The position numbers and the translations under genes are program-made. DNA of 10,284 bases from an uncultured Ruminococcus sp. (GTDB lineage: Bacteria > Bacillota > Clostridia > Oscillospirales > Ruminococcaceae), in contig UQEM01000088.1 of assembly GCA_900540005.1 (NCBI GenBank), positions 1-10,284 of the forward strand. Reading direction: 5' to 3'. The notes beneath the pieces were generated by a model. That model saw only the letters and a program-made list of their open reading frames with translations, was not told where the DNA came from and did not search any database. Shown piece by piece: positions 1 to 6,150 of this stretch (position 1 is its first letter; each line of letters opens with the position of its first letter).

Positions 1-2
1 AT

Positions 3-134
3 TGCGGTTATGTCACAAAAGAGCCTGTTTCAAATGGCAGCTGGACAAGCTGGTGCACCTATATGGGGATAGAATATCCTCAGGATGTGGAGGACGCTAT
101 TGAAAGTTTGAGCGGTGAAAGTTCATCAGAATAA
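3..134 (+). CDS. C-terminal end of an unidentified protein (partial)
   Basis: An open frame enters from the left edge and ends at the TAA at 132-134, giving about 43 residues that read CGYVTKEPVSNGSWTSW at the left and finish in a Ser/Glu-rich tail (ESLSGESSSE). The next gene's ribosome binding site lies 6 bases after this stop, so the two are probably co-transcribed. I do not recognise the family. Position suggests a small accessory gene of the same mobile element as the relaxase downstream. The other two forward frames stop earlier, which supports this frame, but the fragment is short and the call is tentative. Confidence 0.5.
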   Translation, partial: CGYVTKEPVSNGSWTSWCTYMGIEYPQDVEDAIESLSGESSSE

Positions 135-153
135 CAGATTGGAGGTTGATAGA

Positions 154-390
154 ATGAAAAGATCAGTTACGGTAAATGTAAACGAAGAAAAGCTCTCGGC
201 TATTGAAATGTACCTTGAGCAGAAAAATACAACTCTTGCAGCAGAGCTTGACAAGCACATTGAACAGCTCTACAGCAAGGTAGTGCCTCAGAACGTCAGG
301 GATTTTATTGATATGAAGTCGATGAAAAAGCCTGCGAGAAAGCCGAAGAATCCTGCTTCTGCCGAACCGGAAAAGCAGTCCGAGCAGTAA
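154..390 (+). CDS. DUF6103-type small protein of mobile elements
   Basis: This 78-residue protein begins MKRSVTVNVNEEKLSAIEMY. I chose the ATG at 154 because GGAGGT at 141-146 sits 7 bases before it; an in-frame GTG at 115 lacks such a site and would overlap the upstream gene. The pattern of an N-terminal beta strand, a helix starting EEKLSAI, then LEQKNTTLAAELDKHIEQLY and VPQNVRDFIDM resembles the DUF6103 family, which I know from Clostridia conjugative elements near MobP3 relaxases. The basic, Pro/Ala/Lys-rich tail is probably disordered. The strand-helix-helix look hints at a ribbon-helix-helix DNA binder, but that is inference. Molecular function is unknown; a relaxosome or regulatory role is plausible from its position just before the candidate oriT. 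Confidence 0.72.
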   Translation: MKRSVTVNVNEEKLSAIEMYLEQKNTTLAAELDKHIEQLYSKVVPQNVRDFIDMKSMKKPARKPKNPASAEPEKQSEQ

Positions 391-392
391 TT

Positions 393-426
393 CGCCACGG
401 TTCGCACCGTGTGCCCTCGTGTGGCG
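393..426 (+). other. Candidate origin of transfer (oriT) with nick motif
   Basis: A hairpin CACGGT-TCGC-ACCGTG (396-411) runs straight into GTGTGCCCTC (409-418). The IncQ/RSF1010-type nick region has an inverted repeat followed by GTGCGCCCTC, so nine of ten bases agree; by analogy the nick would fall between G413 and C414. An outer stem (393-398 with 421-426) encloses the whole site, and the TTTT at 427-430 means it could alternatively be a weak rho-independent terminator for the gene ending at 390. Location directly upstream of a relaxosome protein and relaxase favours oriT. The strand of nicking is inferred only. Confidence 0.5.
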
Positions 427-566
427 TTTTCAGAGCATGAGTGGGGTAACTTTACCCTAAAGTCAATCGAGGCAGATTTGGGGTGATTTGTTGCAAAGTT
501 TGAGAATGGCAGGAATCAGATGATTTCGGGTGGGTTTGAGGGGCATTTAATATATTGCTGGTTAAA

Positions 567-592
567 GTTTGGTCGCCTCATGGCGACCAAAC
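567..592. repeat. Perfect 11-bp inverted repeat (hairpin)
   Basis: GTTTGGTCGCC (567-577) and its exact reverse complement GGCGACCAAAC (582-592) are separated by only TCAT. No T run follows on either strand, so it is unlikely to be an intrinsic terminator. It lies 71 bases before the ribbon-helix-helix gene at 678 and could be an operator for that protein or part of the transfer origin. The perfect match and GC-rich centre make a chance origin unlikely. Confidence 0.6.
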
Positions 593-677
593 GATTACAT
601 CGCCGAGCAAAGCTCGCCGAATTTGCAGAGGTTTGAAAGCCTTAACGGGCAGTCGCATAGAATGGAGGTTTTGAAAT

Positions 678-1154
678 TTGCAGTCGGATACTATTAAAAA
701 TAAAGAAGAAAAAACAGGATTTACGGAAATTTCGGCAGTCGCCTCTGAGGATAAAAAGCAGAGATTCGGACTTAAAATATTTCCCGAAACTATGGAGATC
801 ATTGATACGCTTTTTGAGCATGACAACTGCAAGTCGCGGTCTGAGTTTATTGAAAAGGCAGTACGATTTTACTGCGGATATCTTCTTAACAAAGAGCATA
901 CAGCGACGGAGTTCATTGCTCCTCAGCTTGCAACGCTCACGGAGGGAATTGTAAAAGGCACGGAACAGAGGTTGTCCCGTGCTTTGTTTAAGGTTGCTGT
1001 TGAACTTGGTGCGATTACACATATGCTTGCGGCTGTGCATGACATTGACGATGATACTATGATCAAGCTTCGGGCTATGTGTACGGATGAGGTTAAGCGG
1101 ATCAACGGCATCATTAATTTTGAAAAGGCGGTTAGGTATCAGAGGTCAGATTAA
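678..1154 (+). CDS. Ribbon-helix-helix relaxosome accessory protein (MobC-like role)
   Basis: This 158-residue protein probably starts at the TTG at 678, since GGAGG at 664-668 is 9 bases upstream and no ATG is suitably placed. After a charged N-terminal stretch, residues about 29-70 read RFGLKIFPETMEIIDTLFEH, then CKSRSEFIEKAVRFYCGYLL: a beta strand followed by two helices with the SRSEF turn, the hallmark of ribbon-helix-helix DNA binders. The rest is predicted helical and includes VELGAITHMLAAV and the DEVKRINGIINFEKA segment that I associate with proteins encoded beside MobP3 relaxases. It likely binds oriT and recruits or positions the relaxase, and may repress its own promoter. The relaxase gene begins 28 bases after the stop, consistent with one operon. 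It is not a canonical MobC by sequence; the role is inferred from fold and neighbourhood. Confidence 0.72.
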   Translation: MQSDTIKNKEEKTGFTEISAVASEDKKQRFGLKIFPETMEIIDTLFEHDNCKSRSEFIEKAVRFYCGYLLNKEHTATEFIAPQLATLTEGIVKGTEQRLSRALFKVAVELGAITHMLAAVHDIDDDTMIKLRAMCTDEVKRINGIINFEKAVRYQRSD

Positions 1155-1182
1155 ATCAAATTAAAACGGGGGGTGATATGTC

Positions 1183-2604
1183 GTGGCTTTATCTCAAATT
1201 ATCGTTACGAGCCGCTATCTGAAAAGCGGTACACAGAAAAGTAAAAACAAGCGCAGAAACTACACAAAGTACATTGCAACCCGTGAAACAGTTGAAGTTC
1301 GTGAGCAAAACACTGTTAACAGAAATGATAACGCTACAAAAAATCAGAAGGAGCTTATAGATGATCTGCTTTCAGATTTTCCCGAGGCAAAACGTTATTT
1401 AGAATACGAAGATTTCAAAGCGAACCCTACTGTAGAAAACGCATCTGAGCTTATCAGTACGATTATTGAGCGCAACGCCGACGTCATCGGCAACCGACAG
1501 AACTTTGTCGGTTACATGGCTATGCGACCGGGAGTTCAAAAAAGAGGTTCGCACGGTTTGTTTAATGAAAAAGATGAACCGATCATTCTTGACAGAGTTG
1601 CAAACGAGATAGCAAATCACAAAGGCAACGTGTGGTCGCACGTCGTTTCACTTCGCCGTGAGGACGCTGTTCGTCTAGGCTATGATAATTCGGAAGTATG
1701 GCGTGACCTTGTGAAAAGGCATATTTCCGATATTGCAAAAGCACAGCGGATTCCGCTTTGCAATCTGAAATGGTATGCTGCGTTTCATGATACAACTCAT
1801 CATCCCCATATTCATCTGCTTGTGTATTCAACGAATCCAAAGCAGGGATTTTTGACTACTAAAGGCATAGATCAGATACGTTCAGCTTTTGCAAACGATA
1901 TATTTCATGACGATTTGCAGTCAATCTATCAGGAGCAGACGTTAAGCCGTGACGAATTGAAAGCTGTATCCAAAACAGAGTTTGAAAGTATCGTTAGAAA
2001 AATTCAGCAAGGCGGTTTTGATGATCCGCAGCTTGAAAATCTTGTTCTTAAACTGAATTCGCAGCTACAAAAAGTTAAAGGCAAAAAAGTGTATGGATAT
2101 CTTCCACCGGAGGTCAAGGAAACGGTCAACAATATATTTTGGGAGCTTGCAAAAGATGAGAATATTCGTCAGCTCTATGAAAAATGGTGCAGCTTGGAGC
2201 GGTTGAAATACAAGACCTATACGCAAAATGAAAAAGAATTGCCTGCACTTACCGACAATAAGGTTTTTCAGCCCGTGCGGAATATGATAATCAGGACTGT
2301 GCTTGATATGGATAGCCCTATGGTCGATGTAGTGGTTCAAGACCCTGAACTGATAGTGCCTAATATCTATGATTCTGATGTTGAGATATATACGTCGATT
2401 GATGGTAAGACACACTTTGGAAACGCTATGATTGCAAATACGGTGATTGGTCTGTTTGTTAATCTTAGCAGGTGTATTGAAGAGGACTATGTGCAGAAGT
2501 ATAAGCCGGTTAAGCAGATGGTTGACAGGAAGCTAAGGCAAATGATTCTAAAGAAAAAGCAGGAGTTGGGCGTAAAAGAGGAGAATAATATTACAATGCA
2601 ATAG
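1183..2604 (+). CDS. MobP3-type relaxase
   Basis: This 473-residue protein is a conjugative DNA relaxase that would nick oriT and stay covalently bound to the transferred strand. The GTG at 1183 is the start: a G-rich ribosome binding site (1168-1175) precedes it at suitable spacing, and the ATG at 1178 is in another frame. Visible motifs are NYTKYIATRETVEV at residues 26-39, which resembles the KYIATR signature of MobP3 enzymes and holds candidate catalytic tyrosines Y27 and Y30; a second GYMAMRPGVQKRGSHGLF stretch; a conserved GNVWSHVVSLRREDA segment; and the metal-binding histidine cluster HHPHIH at 206-211. The C-terminal half is helical and charged, without a recognisable helicase or primase domain. 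It follows the accessory protein in an operon and is closed by a strong terminator. Which tyrosine is catalytic is not settled by the sequence alone. Confidence 0.87.
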   Translation: MALSQIIVTSRYLKSGTQKSKNKRRNYTKYIATRETVEVREQNTVNRNDNATKNQKELIDDLLSDFPEAKRYLEYEDFKANPTVENASELISTIIERNADVIGNRQNFVGYMAMRPGVQKRGSHGLFNEKDEPIILDRVANEIANHKGNVWSHVVSLRREDAVRLGYDNSEVWRDLVKRHISDIAKAQRIPLCNLKWYAAFHDTTHHPHIHLLVYSTNPKQGFLTTKGIDQIRSAFANDIFHDDLQSIYQEQTLSRDELKAVSKTEFESIVRKIQQGGFDDPQLENLVLKLNSQLQKVKGKKVYGYLPPEVKETVNNIFWELAKDENIRQLYEKWCSLERLKYKTYTQNEKELPALTDNKVFQPVRNMIIRTVLDMDSPMVDVVVQDPELIVPNIYDSDVEIYTSIDGKTHFGNAMIANTVIGLFVNLSRCIEEDYVQKYKPVKQMVDRKLRQMILKKKQELGVKEENNITMQ

Positions 2605-2649
2605 AAAACGGCGGATTCGTGCTTCATAGCATCCGGATCCGCCGTTTTT
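2605..2649 (+). terminator. Rho-independent terminator after the relaxase
   Basis: A perfect 12-bp stem, AAAACGGCGGAT (2605-2616) with ATCCGCCGTTTT (2637-2648), begins at the first base after the relaxase stop codon and ends in a run of five T (2645-2649). The A run on the left arm means it could also work for transcription from the right. The 20-base loop holds a small GCT/AGC helix. It isolates the mobilisation operon from the recombinase gene. Confidence 0.88.
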
Positions 2650-2650
2650 G

Positions 2651-2671
2651 TTTCGCAAATTCTGTACATTT
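2651..2671 (+). repeat. Left copy of 21-bp inverted repeat flanking the recombinase gene
   Basis: The 21 bases start TTTCGCAAA and end GTACATTT. The exact reverse complement lies at 4046-4066, on the other side of the recombinase gene. The left copy continues with GCGAAA (2672-2677), so TTTCGCAAA and TTTGCGAAA form 9-base inverted arms around a 9-base spacer (2660-2668), the usual layout of a tyrosine recombinase core site. The base word GTTTTTG (2644-2650) abuts it on the outside. Confidence 0.85.
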
Positions 2672-2677
2672 GCGAAA

Positions 2678-2855
2678 GGATTTTAAGAGTAATTTTGGTC
2701 TTGAAATTGATAGATTTGATGAAAAGTTAATCACATTATATCACACCAAAATCCATTTGTAAAGACATTATTTTAAAAATTGAAAAAAAATCTAAAAAAA
2801 TCAGGCTGACAAAGATTTTCAGCCGTCAGTTTTTTAGTATGAGGAGGATGAAAAA
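2678..2855 (+). promoter_or_regulatory. AT-rich leader of the recombinase gene with operator-like repeats
   Basis: This noncoding stretch holds an inverted repeat ATTTTGGT (2692-2699) / ACCAAAAT (2745-2752) with 45 bases between arms, a possible looped operator. Several weak -35-like boxes (TTGAAA at 2701, TTGATG at 2716) have no well-spaced -10; TATATC at 2737-2742 is the best and is 15 bases from TTGATG. The promoter for the recombinase is therefore probably here but cannot be fixed. The ribosome binding site GAGGAGG (2841-2847) is strong. Confidence 0.4.
2792..2837 (+). terminator. Terminator-like or attenuator hairpin just before the recombinase start
   Basis: CTGAC (2806-2810) pairs with GTCAG (2825-2829), directly followed by six T (2830-2835); CTAAAAAA (2792-2799) can extend the stem with TTTTTTAG (2830-2837). 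A competing hairpin GGCTGA (2804-2809) / TCAGCC (2819-2824) uses part of the same left arm and would break the terminator form. The two exclusive folds lie just upstream of the ribosome binding site, so premature termination could limit recombinase expression. The A run also makes it a potential terminator for the opposite strand. Confidence 0.5.
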
Positions 2856-3965
2856 ATGAGGAACGCACTTAATATTTACAAGAGAAAGGACGGTCGCTTT
2901 GAGGGTCGTATTCCTTTTGGTCGTAACGACAATGGAAGCTTAAAGTATAGGTATTTTTATTCAAAAGACCTTGCTGAATTAAAAGATAAAATGCTCTCGG
3001 CTTATACCTCAATAGAAAAATACAATACTATATCATGCGCTAAAACTCTTTCGGAAATTTGTGCAGAATGGCTTTCTTGTGCGAAGCTTCGTGTAAAGCG
3101 TTCAAGCTACTGCTGCTATGAAAGGAATATAAATAAACATATACTTCCGTACTTCAAGAAAACAAAATACAGCGAGCTTAATTCGGTCAAGATCAACGCT
3201 TTTATCGAGTATCTTTTGAAAAACGGAAAATCCAATGGCAAGGGAGGCTTGTCGTCTAAAACGATTCGTGATAATATTGTTTTGCTTCGTTCCGTCGCAA
3301 AGTATGCCGAAAGCGAATACGGATACAAAAATCCTATGAGAAATGTTATCATGCCAAAGGAGAATACAAAAGCTGCGATGGTTTTTAATAGAGATGAACG
3401 CAGCAGCCTTCAATCATATCTTATGAACGACTTGAACAAAACAAATGTCGGAATACTGCTTGCTATGTACACGGGAATGCGTATTGGCGAGCTTTGTGCT
3501 GTCACGGCGGAAGATATTGATATTCAAAATGGCGTAATCTTCATCACAAAGACTGTTCAACGTGTTTCGGATACTACCGGCAGCAGCAAAACAAAAGTAA
3601 TTGTCGGCTCACCAAAAAGCAGAAGCTCCGAGAGAGCAATTCCTATTCCGAACTTTCTGATAAATATTTTAAAGAACACCCCATGCAATAATGGTTATTT
3701 GCTGACCGGAACATCAAAGCCTGTCGAGCCAAGAACTATGCAGAACAGATTCAAATCAGTATTGAAGCAGTGCGGTGTGCGAGAAGCGAATTTTCATTTA
3801 CTGCGTCACACATATGCCACGGTTTGCATAGAGAATGGTTTTGATGCGAAGACGGTAAGCGAGTTACTGGGACATTCAAGCGTTCAGATTACGCTTAATC
3901 GCTATATGCACTCCGATATTGAAATAAAGAAGCGCTGCGTTGAAAACTTAAACCTTGTTTCATAA
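2856..3965 (+). CDS. Tyrosine recombinase / site-specific integrase
   Basis: This 369-residue protein has the normal length and layout of a phage- or ICE-type integrase. The ATG at 2856 is 8 bases after GAGGAGG; an ATG at 2848 leads to an immediate stop. Residues 1-55 resemble an AP2-like arm-binding domain (YKRKDGRFEGRIPFGRND, then YFYSKDLAELKDKM). Residues about 60-165 form the SAM-like core-binding domain. The catalytic domain shows all expected residues: R209 in TGMRIGE, K254 in the beta hairpin, H314 and R317 in HLLRH, H340 in LLGHSS, and the nucleophile Y350 in LNRYMH. It should therefore be active in cutting and rejoining DNA. It lies between the mobilisation operon and the Agr locus, enclosed by 21-bp inverted repeats that look like its own recognition sites. 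It may integrate or excise the element, or invert its own cassette. No strong terminator follows it. Confidence 0.93.
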   Translation: MRNALNIYKRKDGRFEGRIPFGRNDNGSLKYRYFYSKDLAELKDKMLSAYTSIEKYNTISCAKTLSEICAEWLSCAKLRVKRSSYCCYERNINKHILPYFKKTKYSELNSVKINAFIEYLLKNGKSNGKGGLSSKTIRDNIVLLRSVAKYAESEYGYKNPMRNVIMPKENTKAAMVFNRDERSSLQSYLMNDLNKTNVGILLAMYTGMRIGELCAVTAEDIDIQNGVIFITKTVQRVSDTTGSSKTKVIVGSPKSRSSERAIPIPNFLINILKNTPCNNGYLLTGTSKPVEPRTMQNRFKSVLKQCGVREANFHLLRHTYATVCIENGFDAKTVSELLGHSSVQITLNRYMHSDIEIKKRCVENLNLVS

Positions 3966-4045
3966 AAAAAGTATTAAGCCGTCATATTTCCTGCCGCAAT
4001 AACCTGAAAGCCTTTATTTTTCCTGTATTTTCAAGCGTTTTGCTT

Positions 4046-4066
4046 AAATGTACAGAATTTGCGAAA
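4046..4066 (-). repeat. Right copy of 21-bp inverted repeat flanking the recombinase gene
   Basis: The sequence here starts AAATGTACAG and ends TTTGCGAAA, the exact reverse complement of 2651-2671. Read on the minus strand, the continuation is AAGCAAAA rather than the GCGAAAGG seen at the left copy, so the second recombinase arm is degenerate here. GTTTTTG (4067-4073) abuts it on the outside, matching the word outside the left copy. A 4-bp-arm hairpin AAGC/GCTT (4033-4045) lies next to it. Confidence 0.85.
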
Positions 4067-4093
4067 GTTTTTGCTGCCTATATTAATATATTA

Positions 4094-4104
4094 TACCATA
4101 GTTT
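4094..4104 (+). promoter_or_regulatory. Probable response-regulator half site upstream of the RR-kinase promoter
   Basis: The 11-bp word TACCATAGTTT occurs here and again at 6162-6172, where it makes up the right arm of the palindrome before agrD. Here it ends 14 bases before the -35 box at 4119 and stands alone, without the left arm. Sharing of this word between the two promoters of one signalling locus suggests binding by the same LytTR regulator. A 12-bp AT palindrome (4079-4090) lies just upstream. Confidence 0.45.
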
Positions 4105-4118
4105 TAACAGATTATGTA

Positions 4119-4147
4119 TTGATTTTACGTGAAATAATTGGTATAAT
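4119..4147 (+). promoter_or_regulatory. Promoter of the response regulator-kinase operon
   Basis: TTGATT (4119-4124) and a perfect TATAAT (4142-4147) are 17 bases apart, and TGG directly before the -10 box makes it an extended -10 promoter. Transcription would start near 4154, leaving a leader of under 20 bases before the ATG at 4171. This is a vegetative sigma factor promoter and is likely to have basal activity without an activator. Confidence 0.8.
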
Positions 4148-4170
4148 GTCAATTAAGGCAGGTGAGCTTT

Positions 4171-4593
4171 ATGATAAAAATAGCAATAGTTGATGATGAA
4201 AAATATGTGTGTGAACATTTGAAACAATTATTGATAGAATATCAGTTCAAATACAATTTGGATTTTAAAGTTGATATATTTTTATCATGCGAAGATTTAT
4301 TTGAAAGAGTTCAATCTTCAGTGAACTATCATTTAATCTTTTTGGATATTGAATTTCCCAATATGAATGGTGTAAATCTTAGCAAAAAAATCAGATTGGG
4401 AATGGGAGATATAAGAACTCAGATAATTTTTATCTCGGCTAAAGATTCATACGCAATGGAGTTGTTTTCTGTTCAGCCTTTTGATTTCATCGTTAAACCC
4501 GTAAAGAAAGAACGATTATATCCGTGCATTTCTAAATTCATTAAATATTATGCCAATAGCAGTATGTTTTTACATATACATTGGAAAATATGA
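4171..4593 (+). CDS. Response regulator receiver (REC) half of a frameshifted LytTR regulator
   Basis: The frame encodes 140 residues from the ATG at 4171, preceded by AGGTGA (4160-4165); a GTG at 4162 is in frame but overlaps that site. It is a REC domain: acidic pair D8-D9 in AIVDDEKY, phosphoacceptor D59 in LIFLDIEFPNMNG, conserved Ser in IIFISAKD and K109 in FIVKPVKK. The last residues (FLHIHWKI) do not fit the family. In the -1 frame the sequence continues smoothly through TYTLENMKHKIAI into the LytTR domain, so the original protein was an AgrA-like regulator of about 238 residues. The break lies at five T (4567-4571); six would restore the frame. As read, this product can be phosphorylated but lacks its DNA-binding domain. 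It is partnered with the kinase at 4887. Confidence 0.85.
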   Translation: MIKIAIVDDEKYVCEHLKQLLIEYQFKYNLDFKVDIFLSCEDLFERVQSSVNYHLIFLDIEFPNMNGVNLSKKIRLGMGDIRTQIIFISAKDSYAMELFSVQPFDFIVKPVKKERLYPCISKFIKYYANSSMFLHIHWKI

Positions 4594-4886
4594 AACATAA
4601 AATAGCTATCAGCGAGATCATTTATATACAAAGCGAAAGAAAAAAGCTGAAACTAATTACGTCAAACGGTGTTATAATATGTTATCATAAATTTAGTGAC
4701 GCTGTAACCAATGAAATGAAGAATGATATGGTTGTCGTAAAACGTGGCTTGGCGGTTAATATTAATCATATCGTTGATACCGATTTTGAAACTGTTGTAT
4801 TATCAAACGGAACAAAGCTAAAGATCAGCGACGGATATCGTAATAGTGTAATGGATGTCTTATCTGATAAGATTGGAGGAGCGTAA
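4590..4886 (+). CDS. LytTR DNA-binding half of the frameshifted response regulator
   Basis: This frame carries a LytTR domain: ISEIIYIQSERKKLKLITSN, then a VVVKRGLAVNINHI core and VVLSNGTKLKISDGYRNSV, all typical of AgrA-type DNA-binding domains. The ATG at 4590 overlaps the TGA of the REC frame as ATGA, so the domain could be made by translational reinitiation. A TTG at 4581 is an alternative start, and neither has a good ribosome binding site. Ribosomal -1 slippage at GTTTTTA (4566-4572) would instead give a full-length regulator. The kinase gene starts at the very next base after its stop codon. If made alone, the domain would bind DNA without phosphorylation control. It may equally be a dead fragment. 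Its codons look undamaged, so the frameshift is recent or tolerated. Confidence 0.8.
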   Translation: MKHKIAISEIIYIQSERKKLKLITSNGVIICYHKFSDAVTNEMKNDMVVVKRGLAVNINHIVDTDFETVVLSNGTKLKISDGYRNSVMDVLSDKIGGA

Positions 4887-6104
4887 ATGCAGCCAATAGT
4901 GTATTTAATTTCTAATGCGGTACATATGTATGCGGTATATATACTTTTTACTGCGGTTTTGGGTAAGAGCAAGCTGCCTAAATATGCGGAGCTCTTGACG
5001 TATTATGTTTACTATCTGATAAACTGCGGCGTGTACCTTTTTATGGATAGCATGATGCTGAATTTGATCAGTAATATATTGCCTATGTTTATGATAATGC
5101 TGCAATACCGAAAACCGATACAAACGTATATATTTCTTACAATTGGCGTTTGCGCAGTAGGTATGATTTTGGATTGGATGTTATTTTGCATATTCCCGGA
5201 ATCAATGCTATTAAAATCAAACACGCCTCAAAGTATTTCATTTCTTGGATTAGTTTTTTTGTTCAGACATTATTTCAACAGAAAAGAGAAGGTTATCGTT
5301 AATTCCGGGTATGTGATCTTTCTTATAATAATCTCTATTGGTACAATCGTTATTGCAGAGCTCTCAGGACCAGAATTCAATGTCAGATGTTTTATTATTT
5401 CGTTGATACTGCTTGTTATAAATTTCTTGAATTTTTATTTATACGATAGATACATAGAGAATATGCAGTTTCAGATTATGTTTAATGAAATTGCATCGTC
5501 AAATAAAGCATATCAGAATCAGCTGATTATAATGAATGAATCACAAAAGCAGATACGCTTATTGAAGCATGATATGAAAAACCATTTGCTGAAATTGAAA
5601 TATGATTTAGTAAACGACAATTGTCAAAAAGCTGTAAATTACATCGACGAAATGAGCGAAAAAATCACAGCGGAAAAAGAGTTTGTAAGCACGGGGAATG
5701 TTGATTTTGATTGTTTACTGAATTATAAATTGGCGATAGCTCAGGAATATGGAGTGGACTTTTCTTGTAACGTTGTTTTACCTGAAGAGTTGCAGGTCGA
5801 TTCATTTGATTTAACAGTAATTCTTGGAAACCTGCTTGACAATGCGTTAAACGCATTAAAACAAGCTGAGAAAAAGATACTTGAGATAGATATTAATTAT
5901 TCCATAGGAATGATAGTTATTAAAATCGAGAATACATTTTCCGGTATGAATAATACATATGATAATCCCAGAGAACATGGATACGGATTAATAAGTGTTC
6001 AGACTTCATTGGAAAAGTATAACGGGAAACTTCAGAATGATATTATTGATAATAAGTATATTGCAAAAGCTATTTTATATAATATAAAACAAAAAGAAAA
6101 GTGA
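4887..6104 (+). CDS. AgrC-like sensor histidine kinase (GHKL type)
   Basis: The 405-residue protein starts at an ATG immediately after the previous stop, with GGAGGAG at 4875-4881. The first 190 residues are mostly hydrophobic and form about six or seven membrane helices, as in AgrC sensors that bind a cyclic peptide from outside. A coiled linker (residues 190-222) leads to the H-box LLKHDMKNHL with phosphoacceptor H228. The GHKL ATPase domain has the N-box GNLLDNALNAL (N315, N319) and the glycine motif EHGYGLISV (G365, G367). All key residues are present, so it should be active. The gene order of regulator, kinase, then agrD-agrB makes the downstream peptide its likely ligand and the split regulator its partner. 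The terminator at 6110 separates this operon from the peptide operon. The ligand assignment is inferred from position. Confidence 0.88.
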   Translation: MQPIVYLISNAVHMYAVYILFTAVLGKSKLPKYAELLTYYVYYLINCGVYLFMDSMMLNLISNILPMFMIMLQYRKPIQTYIFLTIGVCAVGMILDWMLFCIFPESMLLKSNTPQSISFLGLVFLFRHYFNRKEKVIVNSGYVIFLIIISIGTIVIAELSGPEFNVRCFIISLILLVINFLNFYLYDRYIENMQFQIMFNEIASSNKAYQNQLIIMNESQKQIRLLKHDMKNHLLKLKYDLVNDNCQKAVNYIDEMSEKITAEKEFVSTGNVDFDCLLNYKLAIAQEYGVDFSCNVVLPEELQVDSFDLTVILGNLLDNALNALKQAEKKILEIDINYSIGMIVIKIENTFSGMNNTYDNPREHGYGLISVQTSLEKYNGKLQNDIIDNKYIAKAILYNIKQKEK

Positions 6105-6109
6105 ACTTT

Positions 6110-6138
6110 AGCAGTGCCAAAATCGGCGCTGCTTTTTT
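6110..6138 (+). terminator. Rho-independent terminator after the kinase gene
   Basis: AGCAGTGCC (6110-6118) pairs with GGCGCTGCT (6125-6133) over nine positions, one of them G-T, around a 6-base loop, followed by six T (6133-6138). It begins 5 bases after the kinase stop codon and makes agrD-agrB depend on their own promoter. Confidence 0.88.
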
Positions 6139-6150
6139 GTACCCAAAAAT

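Larger units (their letters stand above)
391..677. other. Noncoding region with several hairpins ahead of the mobilisation genes
   Basis: No gene is visible in these 287 bases. The stretch is rich in secondary structure: an outer stem CGCCAC (393-398) with GTGGCG (421-426) followed by TTTT, an inner hairpin at 396-411, a small hairpin GGGTA/TACCC at 444-457, an 11-bp-arm perfect hairpin at 567-592, and CGAGC/GCTCG at 604-616 with CGCCGA occurring at both 601-606 and 615-620. Such clustering is typical of a transfer origin with accessory protein sites. I could not find a convincing -35/-10 promoter for the downstream genes. Confidence 0.6.
2651..4066 (+). mobile_element. Possible mobile or invertible unit: recombinase gene between 21-bp inverted repeats
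   Basis: The unit is about 1.4 kb and holds only the tyrosine recombinase gene and its leader. Its ends are a perfect 21-bp inverted repeat (2651-2671 and 4046-4066). The 7-bp word GTTTTTG is found directly outside both ends in the same orientation (2644-2650 and 4067-4073), as a target-site duplication would be. The left copy belongs partly to the terminator's T run, so chance is possible. Inverted recombinase sites would also allow inversion of the segment, and the right end could instead be the attachment site of the larger mobilisable element. The sequence does not decide among these. Confidence 0.4.

Noticed and set aside
115..153. GTG start giving a 91-residue version of the DUF6103-type protein
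   Set aside because: The ATG at 154 has an ideal ribosome binding site and starts the conserved MKRSVTVNV strand; the extension overlaps the upstream gene.
642..1040. Minus-strand open frames opposite the 678 gene
   Set aside because: They overlap a well-supported + strand gene, lack ribosome binding sites and show no family motifs; they are shadows.
1399..2415. Minus-strand open frames inside the relaxase gene
   Set aside because: Low-complexity or atypical translations opposite a gene with clear relaxase motifs.
3966..4045. Terminator after the recombinase gene
   Set aside because: Only weak AT stems such as AATAA/TTATT are visible; no stable stem with a T run on the + strand.
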